A stretch of 64,000 nt of DNA from Thermodesulfovibrio sp. 3462-1 (GTDB lineage Bacteria; Nitrospirota; Thermodesulfovibrionia; Thermodesulfovibrionales; Thermodesulfovibrionaceae), in assembly GCF_040451425.1 (NCBI RefSeq), contig NZ_CP144374.1, positions 1,652,501 to 1,716,500 on the forward strand. The letters run 5' to 3'. How positions within the stretch are numbered: position 1 is the stretch's first letter; every line of letters begins with the position of its first letter. The translations under genes were made by a program, and so were the position numbers. A model generated the notes under the pieces. The model was not told the DNA's origin. It did not search any database and saw nothing but the letters and a program-made list of their open reading frames with translations. Positions 54,167-62,180 of this stretch are shown here, piece after piece.

Positions 54167-55117
54167 CTAAAATATGCTAAATTTGAAAAATTTTTTCGGC
54201 TCTTTCTTTATTTCTTCGATGAGTTCCTTAAGCTCCTTTATGCTTTGTTTTAACTCTTCAGCCACTGTTTTGTCTTTAATGAGCATTTTAAGCGTTCCCT
54301 GAGAGCTTTCAATTTCTTGTAGAAGGCTTTCAAGCCTTTGAGAATTTTTAAGAAGACTTTCGTAAAGAGAGGGATCATTTATCATTTTTCCAAGTGTGCC
54401 CTGTTGTGAGGATATCTTGTTTGAGGCTTCTTCAAAGTTTTTCAAAGCTATTGAAAGTCTTTGATAAGCCTCCTTATCCCTTGAAAGCATCCCTATACTA
54501 CCAGTTCTTATTTCTTCAACTGTTTTTTTGAGCTCCAAAACTGTTGCATTTAGATTATTATAAAGGGTTGGGTCATTGATCATTTTTGGAATAGTTCCTT
54601 CAGCTTTATCAAATTTTGCTACTAATGAGTTAATTTTTTCAATCAATCTTTCAATTTTTGTCATTGTTGAAGCTGCGACTCCGATTATTTCTCTTGCTTC
54701 TGTTTGAGGATATCCAGGCATGCCTTTTGATATGTCAAAGCTTTCTTGAGATTCACCAGGAGATATCTCAATGTATTTATCGCCAAGTAATCCTATTGTC
54801 TGAACAGTTGCCTTTGCATCTGATCTTAAATAGCTTAAAACACTCTCATCTATTGAAACTTTTACAACTGTTCCATATTCTTTGCTCAGTTTTATTTCAT
54901 TTACAACTCCCACATCAACTCCTGCCATTCTTACAGGAGCGCCTTTACGCAGGCCTTTTACATCTGATATGTAAATACTTAATGGAACTCTTTTTGTAAA
55001 AATAGATTGTATTCCACCTGAAAAAATTATCACAAAAAATACAATGAGGAGTGTAGCTGTTATAACAATGCCTGCTTTTAAAGAAGCCCATCTAAGCTGT
55101 TTTTTTCTATCAAACAT
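54167..55117 (-). CDS. MlaD/MCE-domain lipid transport protein
   Basis: This 316-residue protein has one N-terminal membrane helix ('LKAGIVITATLLIVFFVIIF') and an MCE domain (~40-120: 'VRMAGVDVGVVNEIKLS', 'TIGLLGDKYIEISPG'). A long periplasmic helical tail with repeated 'GTxxKMINDPTLYxxL' units follows. It should bind phospholipids as the periplasmic part of an Mla-type system. The MlaE permease and MlaF ATPase are not adjacent. The start overlaps the flavodoxin stop by 1 base. Confidence 0.87.
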   Translation of the reverse strand: MFDRKKQLRWASLKAGIVITATLLIVFFVIIFSGGIQSIFTKRVPLSIYISDVKGLRKGAPVRMAGVDVGVVNEIKLSKEYGTVVKVSIDESVLSYLRSDAKATVQTIGLLGDKYIEISPGESQESFDISKGMPGYPQTEAREIIGVAASTMTKIERLIEKINSLVAKFDKAEGTIPKMINDPTLYNNLNATVLELKKTVEEIRTGSIGMLSRDKEAYQRLSIALKNFEEASNKISSQQGTLGKMINDPSLYESLLKNSQRLESLLQEIESSQGTLKMLIKDKTVAEELKQSIKELKELIEEIKKEPKKFFKFSIF

Positions 55118-55587
55118 TATATTCTTTTTAAAACCTCTGCATATTTACTTACCATTTCACCTATTTCTCTTTCAATTCTTTCATCAGGATTTCCAATTGA
55201 AACAGGCCCGTAGTGTCCAAGCCTTGTAAAACCCAGGCATATACATCCATGAATTAAAAATGCTTTCAGAATATCAAGACAAACTGTTTCTCCTCCTCCA
55301 CCAATCATTCCAGTTGATGTGAATGCTGCTACAAGCTTTCCCTCAATTTTTCTGTAATATTTAACAGACTCATCAATAAATTTTTTCACCTCAGCTGCCA
55401 TTGTTCCGAAATAATTTGGTGAGCCGATTATATAGCCATCATAATCTGGAAGACTGTCAACACTTGCTTGTTCAACTTTTTTTAAATCAACATTTACACC
55501 CTTATCCGCAAGACCCTGAGCAATCATTTTAGCCATTTTCTCTGTATTTCCAGTTTTTGAATAATAAAGCACCAAAACTTTTTTCAT
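55117..55587 (-). CDS. Flavodoxin / WrbA-like FMN protein
   Basis: This 156-residue flavodoxin-fold protein has the FMN phosphate loop 'VLYYSKTGNTEKMAKMIAQG', then 'YDGYIIGSPNYFGTMAAEVK' and 'VAAFTSTGMIGGGGETV'. It is likely a low-potential electron carrier or NAD(P)H:quinone-type oxidoreductase. It is the first gene of a minus-strand run through mlaD, def and fmt. Confidence 0.85.
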   Translation of the reverse strand: MKKVLVLYYSKTGNTEKMAKMIAQGLADKGVNVDLKKVEQASVDSLPDYDGYIIGSPNYFGTMAAEVKKFIDESVKYYRKIEGKLVAAFTSTGMIGGGGETVCLDILKAFLIHGCICLGFTRLGHYGPVSIGNPDERIEREIGEMVSKYAEVLKRI

Positions 55588-55820
55588 GTTTTCACCTCCA
55601 TCAGTTTATTTTTTTCATTTTATCATAGTATCCTTAAATTTGCCATAGAAAATTGAGACTGCATAGCCTGATTGCTCAGGCAAAACACTTGTGAGTTTTT
55701 AAACACTCTCTGATATTTATAAGAAGAGGCTGCACACTTATTGATTTTCAAAAGATTGTGATGTTTTGACCAGTTCAATTTGATATAATTTAATAAAAAT
55801 AAAGCAGAAGGAGTAAAAGT
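55588..55820. other. Divergent intergenic region
   Basis: This 233-base spacer lies between the flavodoxin gene (minus) and the CARF gene (plus). It has a perfect small hairpin GCCTGA-TTGC-TCAGGC (55666-55681) without a T tract. A TATAAT lies ~35 bases before the CARF start, but the upstream TTGACC is only 12 bases away. GAAGGAG precedes the CARF ATG. Confidence 0.4.
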
Positions 55821-57119
55821 ATGAAAAAAATTGGAATTTTCACTGTTGGTGGAAGCCCTGTGCCCATTATAAACTCCATAAAGGAAGATGAGTTTGACTT
55901 CATCTATTTTATCTGTTCCTCTGGAAAATCTGAGGTGGCATCAGAAAGACTGGTTGATGGTAATCCCTTGAAAGAGGGTGATAAAATTATTGCAAAAGAG
56001 TGCAATCTTTCAGAAGAAAAGTATGAAAAAATACTTCTTCCTGTGAACATTATAGATGACTTAGATGAAACCTTTAAAGAGCTTGAAGGAAAATTGCTTC
56101 CCAGACTAAAGGAGAAGTTTCCAGACAAACAAGGTATCAGAGTCATTGCGAACTATACTGGAGGAACGAAAACCATGAGTGTAGCACTTGTGATTCTTAG
56201 TATTCTTCAGGATGGATGGGAGCTTCAACTTAACACTGCCCACAGAACAAATCTTATTAAAATTGACAGCGGAGATTGTCCCATACCAATAACTAAGAAA
56301 AATCTCCTTTACAAAATTGACAGGAAATACTTTGATACTTTAATGCAGAAGTACTATTACGAGGAAATCATTGAAAAAGCTAAAAACTATCTTAAAACTC
56401 CCATTCCAAGGGAAATAAAAGACGAAATAATGCTACTAAAGGACATACTTAATGCCTTTGTTTTATGGGATAAATTTTATCATCAGTCTGCTTTTGAAGA
56501 GTTTGAAAGAATAATTAAAGCCCTTCCAAAGGACAGCTCTGTTCAAAAGGCAATAATTAATCATTATCTCTGGCTGAAGCAAATTCTCGGGAAAAAATCA
56601 TCTCATGGTTATGAGAAAGTTATTGACCTTATTATGAATGCTGAAAGAAGAGCTAAACAGGCTAAGTTTGATGACTCTATTGCCAGATACTACAGAGCCA
56701 TTGAGATGGTGGCACAGCTCAGGTTAAAGACTCATGAAATAGACAATTCAAACATAAAATGTGATGAGCTTCCTATGCTTAATGAAAAGGCTGTGACATT
56801 TTTGCGAACAGAGTGTAAAAAGAATAGTGAAAACGGTGTAATCAAGCTTCCTCTCATAAAGAGCTATGAACTCCTCGCTCATATGGATGATGATTTAGGA
56901 AAACTTTATCTGGAAAGAAAGAACGAACTTCTTGAATGTCTCAAATTGAGAAACAACTCCATACTTGCTCATGGATTGGAGCCTATACTAAAAGAAAAGT
57001 TTGAACGAGTAAAAAGCACATTTCAAAACTTCATACAGGAAGCATTAAAAGTTGCAGGAGTAGAGACCTTAGAATCACCAATACAATTTCCCAAAAGCCT
57101 GAGGGATATAGGATTTTAA
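55821..57119 (+). CDS. CARF-HEPN CRISPR-accessory ribonuclease (TIGR02710 family)
   Basis: This 432-residue protein's N-terminal CARF domain has 'KIGIFTVGGSPVPIINSI' and the ligand loop 'IANYTGGTKTMSVALVIL' (107-124). The C-terminal half is helical with the HEPN active site R377-x6-H384 ('LRNNSILAHGL'). Family members sense cyclic oligoadenylate made by type III CRISPR complexes and cut RNA (family knowledge). No cas operon or CRISPR array is in the window, so it is an orphan. It is followed by two tRNA genes on the other strand. Confidence 0.88.
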   Translation: MKKIGIFTVGGSPVPIINSIKEDEFDFIYFICSSGKSEVASERLVDGNPLKEGDKIIAKECNLSEEKYEKILLPVNIIDDLDETFKELEGKLLPRLKEKFPDKQGIRVIANYTGGTKTMSVALVILSILQDGWELQLNTAHRTNLIKIDSGDCPIPITKKNLLYKIDRKYFDTLMQKYYYEEIIEKAKNYLKTPIPREIKDEIMLLKDILNAFVLWDKFYHQSAFEEFERIIKALPKDSSVQKAIINHYLWLKQILGKKSSHGYEKVIDLIMNAERRAKQAKFDDSIARYYRAIEMVAQLRLKTHEIDNSNIKCDELPMLNEKAVTFLRTECKKNSENGVIKLPLIKSYELLAHMDDDLGKLYLERKNELLECLKLRNNSILAHGLEPILKEKFERVKSTFQNFIQEALKVAGVETLESPIQFPKSLRDIGF

Positions 57120-57146
57120 CTTTCCTTCACAAACCCTTGATTTTAT

Positions 57147-57224
57147 TGGCGGGGTGGACGGGACTTGAACCCGCGGCCTCTTGCGTGACAGGCAAGCGTT
57201 CTAACCGGGCTGAACTACCACCCC
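57147..57224 (-). tRNA. tRNA-Asp (GTC)
   Basis: The minus strand starts GGGGTGG and pairs with CCACCCC. The anticodon loop CTGTCAC sits in the stem CTTGC/GCAAG, giving anticodon GTC. The T-arm has GGTTCAAGTCC. G73 and an encoded CCA close the molecule. Confidence 0.96.
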
Positions 57225-57231
57225 ACAAACA

Positions 57232-57304
57232 TGGGCGGAACAGGTATCGAACCTGTGACCTCAGCCTTGTAAGGGCTGCGCTCTCCCATCTGAGCTATCC
57301 GCCC
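57232..57304 (-). tRNA. tRNA-Val (TAC)
   Basis: The acceptor GGGCGGA pairs with TCCGCCC, the anticodon stem is CAGCC/GGCTG and the loop CTTACAA gives anticodon TAC. The T-arm is GGTTCGATACC. CCA is not encoded, unlike the tRNA-Asp gene 7 bases downstream. Confidence 0.96.
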
Positions 57305-57373
57305 ATCTTTTCTAAACTACTATAATATTTGAGAATTTGTCAAGAAAATAATGGAAAATTCTAATATTTTTAA

Positions 57374-59257
57374 CTACTTAACAGAAATCTTAAAAATTTT
57401 AACAGGTTGTTCTTTCCCCTTTACTGATATCTCACCAAGTTCTTCTACATCTATTGCACCAAAAAAACCAGTCTCAATCTTTTCCTGCAATTTTTTAAAT
57501 GTAAATTCAGATATAATTATTTCAGAATTAAACTCCTTATTTAAACCTTCAAGTCTTGATGCCAGATTTACACTATCACCAATTATAGTGTAATCCATCT
57601 TTTTACCCTCTGCACCAATATTACCAACAAGAGCTTCTCCTGTATTTATACCAATGCCAATTTTTAATTGAGGTTTACCTTCTTCATCCCATTTTTTACA
57701 TAAAGCTCGCAGCCTTTTTATCATCTCTATTGCGCAGTTCAGGGCTCTTTGTTCATGGTCATTCTGTGGAAGTGGTGCATTCCAGAAAACCATTATTGCA
57801 TCACCTATGAATTTATCAAGTGTTCCTTCCCATTTGAAAATAATCTCAGCCATCTGAGCAAAATACTCATTGAGAAGTTCAACAACCCTTTCAGGAAGAA
57901 GTTTTTCAGACAGAGTTGTAAAACCTCTGATATCAGAGAATAATACAGTAACTTCTCTTCTTTCTCCACCAAGTTTTGCCATTGATGGGTTTTTAATAAG
58001 TTCATTAACTACTTTTTCTGTAACATAGCTGGAAAATATTTTCTTTATTCGCCTCGCTTCTTTTTCAGAATATGCATACCTTAATGTGATTGTTGTCAGA
58101 AAATGAATTAATAAACCTCCTGAAACATAAATAACAGAAAGCCATGTACCCTTTGTAAATAAATAGAAAGATGAGATAAAAACTCCGCTCATTAAAATCA
58201 GCAAAACAATTAAACAATATCCTGCTTTCAATCTCTGATAAAGAAATATTGCTAAAAATACTGAAACTAAAATCAATAAAATAACAATATAGTTAGAAAC
58301 TGGAAGGATGCTTTTTCCTTCTATAAGTGAAGCAATTACATTTGCATGTTTTTCCACACCTGGCAAAGCTGAACTCATTGGAGTTACTCTTAAATCATAA
58401 ATACCAACAGCAGTAGCACCAATAAGGATAATTTTGTCTTCCAGCTCCTCTTTTTTAACTCTGTTTTCAACTATATCAGCAATTGAAATATATTTGAAAG
58501 TTCCATTATCTCCGTAGTATGGAATTAAAATTTTCCCCCAGGGGTCAGTGGGAATGTATCTTCTGCCAAGATAAACTCCTTTTGTCGCATCAATCAATTG
58601 CTTTTCCGGAGGAATTCCGAGATACATTGCTGCTGTTTTAAGAGAAAGTCCTGGTATCATATATCCGTAGTAGTTAATAAACAAAACTTCCCATCTTATT
58701 GTTCCGTCAGAATCAGGAAACATGTTTATATGTCCAAATCCTGCTGCGCTCCGAGAAAGGATACTTTCAGGAACAAGAACGCTTTTTGATGAAACAGGTT
58801 GATATTTGTTAAATCTTTCAGGATTTAAAATATAAAAAGCTGACTCGGTTATTTCAACTTCTTTCGGTGCTTCTTCCGCTTCAAAAAAGAAAACAACAGG
58901 TAAAATAACATTACCTGCTCTGGATATACTTTCAGCCAATAAACGATCATTTTTTTCAGACTCGCTAAAAATAATATCCACAGCAATAACAGCAACTCCA
59001 TATTCTGAAAGCTTATCTATAAGTCTTGCTATCTTGTCTCTGCTCCATGGCCATCTGCCAAGTTTTTCAAGAGAAGCTTCATCAATTGCTGCAATAACTA
59101 TGTTCTCAGGAGGTTTTTCTCTACCACGAACATGGAAAAATAAATCATATATTTTCATATCAATGATTTCAAGTGGTCGGGGTTTTATATAAAAAAGACA
59201 CAAGAAAACAACAGCAATAAATAAGGCGGCTATGAGTTCTTTATTTTTAACCATCAT
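57374..59257 (-). CDS. CHASE2-domain adenylate/guanylate cyclase
   Basis: This is a 627-residue membrane enzyme. An N-terminal helix is followed by a CHASE2 sensor (~30-320, 'PPENIVIAAIDEASLEKLGR', 'WPWSRDKIARLIDKLSEYGV', 'GHINMFPDSDGTIRWEVL'), three membrane helices (~325-400) and a class III cyclase domain ('TVLFSDIRGFTTLSEKLLPE', 'KFIGDAIMVFWNAPLPQNDH', 'IGIGINTGEALVGNIGAEGK'). Both metal Asp residues are present, so it should make cAMP (or cGMP). Its start overlaps the stop of a class II cyclic-nucleotide phosphodiesterase by one base, pairing synthesis with breakdown. Confidence 0.92.
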   Translation of the reverse strand: MMVKNKELIAALFIAVVFLCLFYIKPRPLEIIDMKIYDLFFHVRGREKPPENIVIAAIDEASLEKLGRWPWSRDKIARLIDKLSEYGVAVIAVDIIFSESEKNDRLLAESISRAGNVILPVVFFFEAEEAPKEVEITESAFYILNPERFNKYQPVSSKSVLVPESILSRSAAGFGHINMFPDSDGTIRWEVLFINYYGYMIPGLSLKTAAMYLGIPPEKQLIDATKGVYLGRRYIPTDPWGKILIPYYGDNGTFKYISIADIVENRVKKEELEDKIILIGATAVGIYDLRVTPMSSALPGVEKHANVIASLIEGKSILPVSNYIVILLILVSVFLAIFLYQRLKAGYCLIVLLILMSGVFISSFYLFTKGTWLSVIYVSGGLLIHFLTTITLRYAYSEKEARRIKKIFSSYVTEKVVNELIKNPSMAKLGGERREVTVLFSDIRGFTTLSEKLLPERVVELLNEYFAQMAEIIFKWEGTLDKFIGDAIMVFWNAPLPQNDHEQRALNCAIEMIKRLRALCKKWDEEGKPQLKIGIGINTGEALVGNIGAEGKKMDYTIIGDSVNLASRLEGLNKEFNSEIIISEFTFKKLQEKIETGFFGAIDVEELGEISVKGKEQPVKIFKISVK

Positions 59258-60021
59258 TAAAACTTTATTATTTCTACTCCCTGAAGAATCTTTATTCTGT
59301 AGTCAGGAAACTTCTTTAGTTCTTTCTCAATCTGTTTTCTGTAAAAAGGCTTTATATGGGTTATAAAAATTTTTTCGGGTTTGTACTTGAAAAATTTTAA
59401 ATCTTCAAAAAGAAGCTCTGCAGTCAAATGTCCTGTTTTTATTGCAAGTTCTTTCATTTTATCCGGGAGAGAAACTTCAATTATTAATGCATTTAATTTC
59501 TTGTCTAAAAGCTTTTTCCAGGAATTCTTCAGAGGTCCTGTATCTCCCGTATAAAAGAAAGCTTGACCATCTTTTTCGACGAGATAGCCAACTGATGGCA
59601 CTGTGTGATTCATTCTGTAAGCTGTTATTTTATATCCATCTATTAAAATTGGGTTTTCTTCTTGGATCATCTCAAGTTTTAAAATTGAGTTCTGAACATC
59701 TGGAATAACTGTAAAATCTGGCCATAGTCTGTGATTGAGCAAATGTTTTTTTATATCCTCAAGAACTTCCTTTATGGAATAAATTTTTATACTTTTCCCT
59801 TTACCGCTCACAATCAGATTATCAGCCAGAAATGGGATATCTCTTATATGGTCAAGATGAGCATGAGTTATAAATATATGCTCTATTTTCTGTTGATTTC
59901 TAAAGCTTAAAGAGCCTGTAATACCTCCTGCATCAAAAAGTATTTTATTGTTTAAAAGAAAAGATGAAAGATGATATCCTGGAAGATCAGAGCCAGAAGC
60001 ACCAAGAACTTTTATTCTCAA
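59257..60021 (-). CDS. Class II cyclic-nucleotide phosphodiesterase (PDE1/CpdP-type metallo-beta-lactamase fold)
   Basis: This 254-residue protein has the metal motif 'FITHAHLDHIRDIPFL' (HxHxDH), 'FYTGDTGPLKNSW', and start 'VLGASGSDLPGYHLSSFLLN' with 'LFDAGGITGSLS'. The arrangement fits the class II cAMP phosphodiesterases (PF02112) better than ribonuclease Z, and coupling to a cyclase supports it. It would hydrolyse cAMP to AMP. A general MBL hydrolase role is the alternative. Confidence 0.75.
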   Translation of the reverse strand: MRIKVLGASGSDLPGYHLSSFLLNNKILFDAGGITGSLSFRNQQKIEHIFITHAHLDHIRDIPFLADNLIVSGKGKSIKIYSIKEVLEDIKKHLLNHRLWPDFTVIPDVQNSILKLEMIQEENPILIDGYKITAYRMNHTVPSVGYLVEKDGQAFFYTGDTGPLKNSWKKLLDKKLNALIIEVSLPDKMKELAIKTGHLTAELLFEDLKFFKYKPEKIFITHIKPFYRKQIEKELKKFPDYRIKILQGVEIIKF

Positions 60022-60024
60022 AGC

Positions 60025-61104
60025 TCACCTCATTTTATTTAATGCTTTCAGAAAGGCTTCAACCACCTCAGAATCAAATTGAGTTCCAGCATTATTTTTC
60101 AATTCTTGTATTGCTGCCTCAATGCTCATCCCTTTTCTGTAGGGTCTATCTGTTGTCATTGCATCAAAAGTATCAGCCACTGCAATAATTCTTGCAATTA
60201 AAGGAATCTCTTGCGCTTTTAGTCTTTCAGGATATCCTGAGCCATCAAATTTTTCATGATGATATTTTACTCCAGGAATAATGTCTTTAAGCTGTCTTAC
60301 ATGTTGAAGAATTTCTGCTCCATAAATTGCATGATTTTGTATTATTTTATACTCTTCATCTGTTAATCTTTCGGTTTTAAGTAAAATTGAATCTCTTATA
60401 CCAATCTTGCCTATATCATGTAGTATTGCTGCGAGCTTGAGTTTTTCAATTTCTTCTTTACCAAGCCCCATCTCAATCGCTATCGCAACAGAATAATCCA
60501 TAACCCTTTTTGTATGACCTGCTGTATAGGGATCTCTTTTTTCAATGGTATCTGCAAGGGCAAAAACAATTTCATAAAAAGTTTGTTTAAGTTCGTCATA
60601 GAGTCTTGCATTTTCTATTGCCACTGCAACCTGACTGCTTAATGCCTTGAGTAACTCTAAATCATATTCATTAAAAAAACCGTTCTTTTTATTTATTGCC
60701 TGAATCACTCCAAGAAGCTTTTCTTTAATCATTACTGGTAAACAAATCATGGTTTTTGTTGTAAAACCTGATTTTTCATCTCCTCCTCTGAAAAATCTTG
60801 GATCGTTCTGAACATCATTTATTATAACTGCCTGTTTTTTCTGGGCAACCCATCCAGCAATACCCTGTCCCAATTTAAGTCTTATTGTTTTTACTTTATG
60901 AGCTTTTTCTCCAAGAGCAACATCAAAATAAAGCTCTTCTGATTCCTTATCAAAAAGCAGAAGACTTGCAGCCTCGCAATTGACAAGAGCTATTATTGCT
61001 TTGCAGGCTCTCTTTCTTATTTCTTCAATTTCAAGAGATGAATTAATTATTGCTGAAAACTCAAGAAGTGCCCTAAAATGCTCTGAAAAAATTTCTTTTT
61101 CCAT
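60025..61104 (-). CDS. GAF-HD-GYP cyclic-di-GMP phosphodiesterase 1
   Basis: This 359-residue protein has an N-terminal GAF domain (~20-165, 'LGQGIAGWVAQKKQAVIIND') and an HD-GYP domain (~175-355) with 'HTKRVMDYSVAIAIEMGL', 'AAILHDIGKIGIRDSILLKT' and 'HHEKFDGSGYPERLKAQEIP'. It degrades c-di-GMP. No receiver or membrane part is present, so a small molecule may act through GAF. It is a paralogue of its upstream neighbour and overlaps it by 1 base. Confidence 0.92.
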   Translation of the reverse strand: MEKEIFSEHFRALLEFSAIINSSLEIEEIRKRACKAIIALVNCEAASLLLFDKESEELYFDVALGEKAHKVKTIRLKLGQGIAGWVAQKKQAVIINDVQNDPRFFRGGDEKSGFTTKTMICLPVMIKEKLLGVIQAINKKNGFFNEYDLELLKALSSQVAVAIENARLYDELKQTFYEIVFALADTIEKRDPYTAGHTKRVMDYSVAIAIEMGLGKEEIEKLKLAAILHDIGKIGIRDSILLKTERLTDEEYKIIQNHAIYGAEILQHVRQLKDIIPGVKYHHEKFDGSGYPERLKAQEIPLIARIIAVADTFDAMTTDRPYRKGMSIEAAIQELKNNAGTQFDSEVVEAFLKALNKMR

Positions 61105-62180
61105 TAATCCTTATATTTTTCTTTTATTTCAATTATTTTTTCAATATTTTCAAAGAAAACATCAACAATCCTGGGATCAAAAGCTTTTCCTTTCATGGCT
61201 TCCATATAACTGACTGTCTTATCAATGCTCCATGATTCTCTGTCATCTTTATCTGTTGTAAGGGTATCAAAGTTGTCAACCACACTTACAATTCTTGCCC
61301 ATAAAGATATTTCATTTTCTTTTTTACCAAATGGATAACCCTTTCCATCCCATCTTTCATGGTGTTCCAGAGCTATTATGGCTGCCATCTGTAGAAGTTC
61401 ACTTTCTTCATCGTAAAGAAGCTCATATCCAATTATTGGATGTTTTTTCATTATTTCCCACTCATCAGGTTCCAGTCTGCCGGATTTTTGAAGAATTTTA
61501 TCTGGAATCCCGATTTTTCCGATGTCATGCATTGTTGAAGCTAACATTAATAATTCACATTTTTCTTCATCTATTCCGAGTTTTTCTGCAATTAAACTTG
61601 AAATTAACCCAACCCTTAATAAATGACTCAGGCTTTCAGGGTCTTTGTATTCTGCTGCTTTTGAAAGTTTTATAAGAGCTTTTTTATTTATTTCCTTTAT
61701 TTTTTCATAAAGCATCCTCATTTCAATGGCTGCTCCAGCAAACTCTGCAATAAGTTTCATTAGCTTAATGTCTGAGCTGTTGAATTTACCAGATTTGTTT
61801 ATCGCCTGATACACACCAATTACCTTGCCTTTTGAATTAATAACTGGAACAGCGAGAATATTTCTTGTTCTGTATCCCGATATTTTATCAACTTCTGGAT
61901 TAAAAAATTTGCTTTTGTAAGCATCCTCAGTAACATATGTTTTTCCTGTTTTTACAACATGCCCTGCAATCCCAGAAGTCAATGGGATTCTAATTTCCTT
62001 TACTCCATGGGCAAATATTGTATAAAGCTCCTTTTTTGGTTCATCTATGATAAAGAGACTACAACGGTCAACCTCAATTATCTCCTTTGCAAGATTAGAA
62101 AGAATCTCAATAAGATTATTAAGGTTTTTCTCTCTTGTTATCTTTGGAGCAGCTTTAAGCAATATCTCAAGCTTGTCCAT
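61104..62180 (-). CDS. GAF-HD-GYP cyclic-di-GMP phosphodiesterase 2
   Basis: This 358-residue protein is organised as its neighbour: GAF ('GIAGHVVKTGKTYVTEDAYK', 'AVPVINSKGKVIGVYQAINK') then HD-GYP ('ASTMHDIGKIGIPDKILQKS', 'HHERWDGKGYPFGKKENEIS'). It shares a base with the start/stop of pilB/gspE upstream, so phosphodiesterase and pilus/secretion ATPase are translationally coupled. Tandem duplication of the GAF-HD-GYP gene is likely. Confidence 0.92.
   Translation of the reverse strand: MDKLEILLKAAPKITREKNLNNLIEILSNLAKEIIEVDRCSLFIIDEPKKELYTIFAHGVKEIRIPLTSGIAGHVVKTGKTYVTEDAYKSKFFNPEVDKISGYRTRNILAVPVINSKGKVIGVYQAINKSGKFNSSDIKLMKLIAEFAGAAIEMRMLYEKIKEINKKALIKLSKAAEYKDPESLSHLLRVGLISSLIAEKLGIDEEKCELLMLASTMHDIGKIGIPDKILQKSGRLEPDEWEIMKKHPIIGYELLYDEESELLQMAAIIALEHHERWDGKGYPFGKKENEISLWARIVSVVDNFDTLTTDKDDRESWSIDKTVSYMEAMKGKAFDPRIVDVFFENIEKIIEIKEKYKD

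Noticed and set aside
55666-55681. Hairpin GCCTGA-TTGC-TCAGGC as a terminator
   Set aside because: No T tract on either strand; stem of only six pairs.
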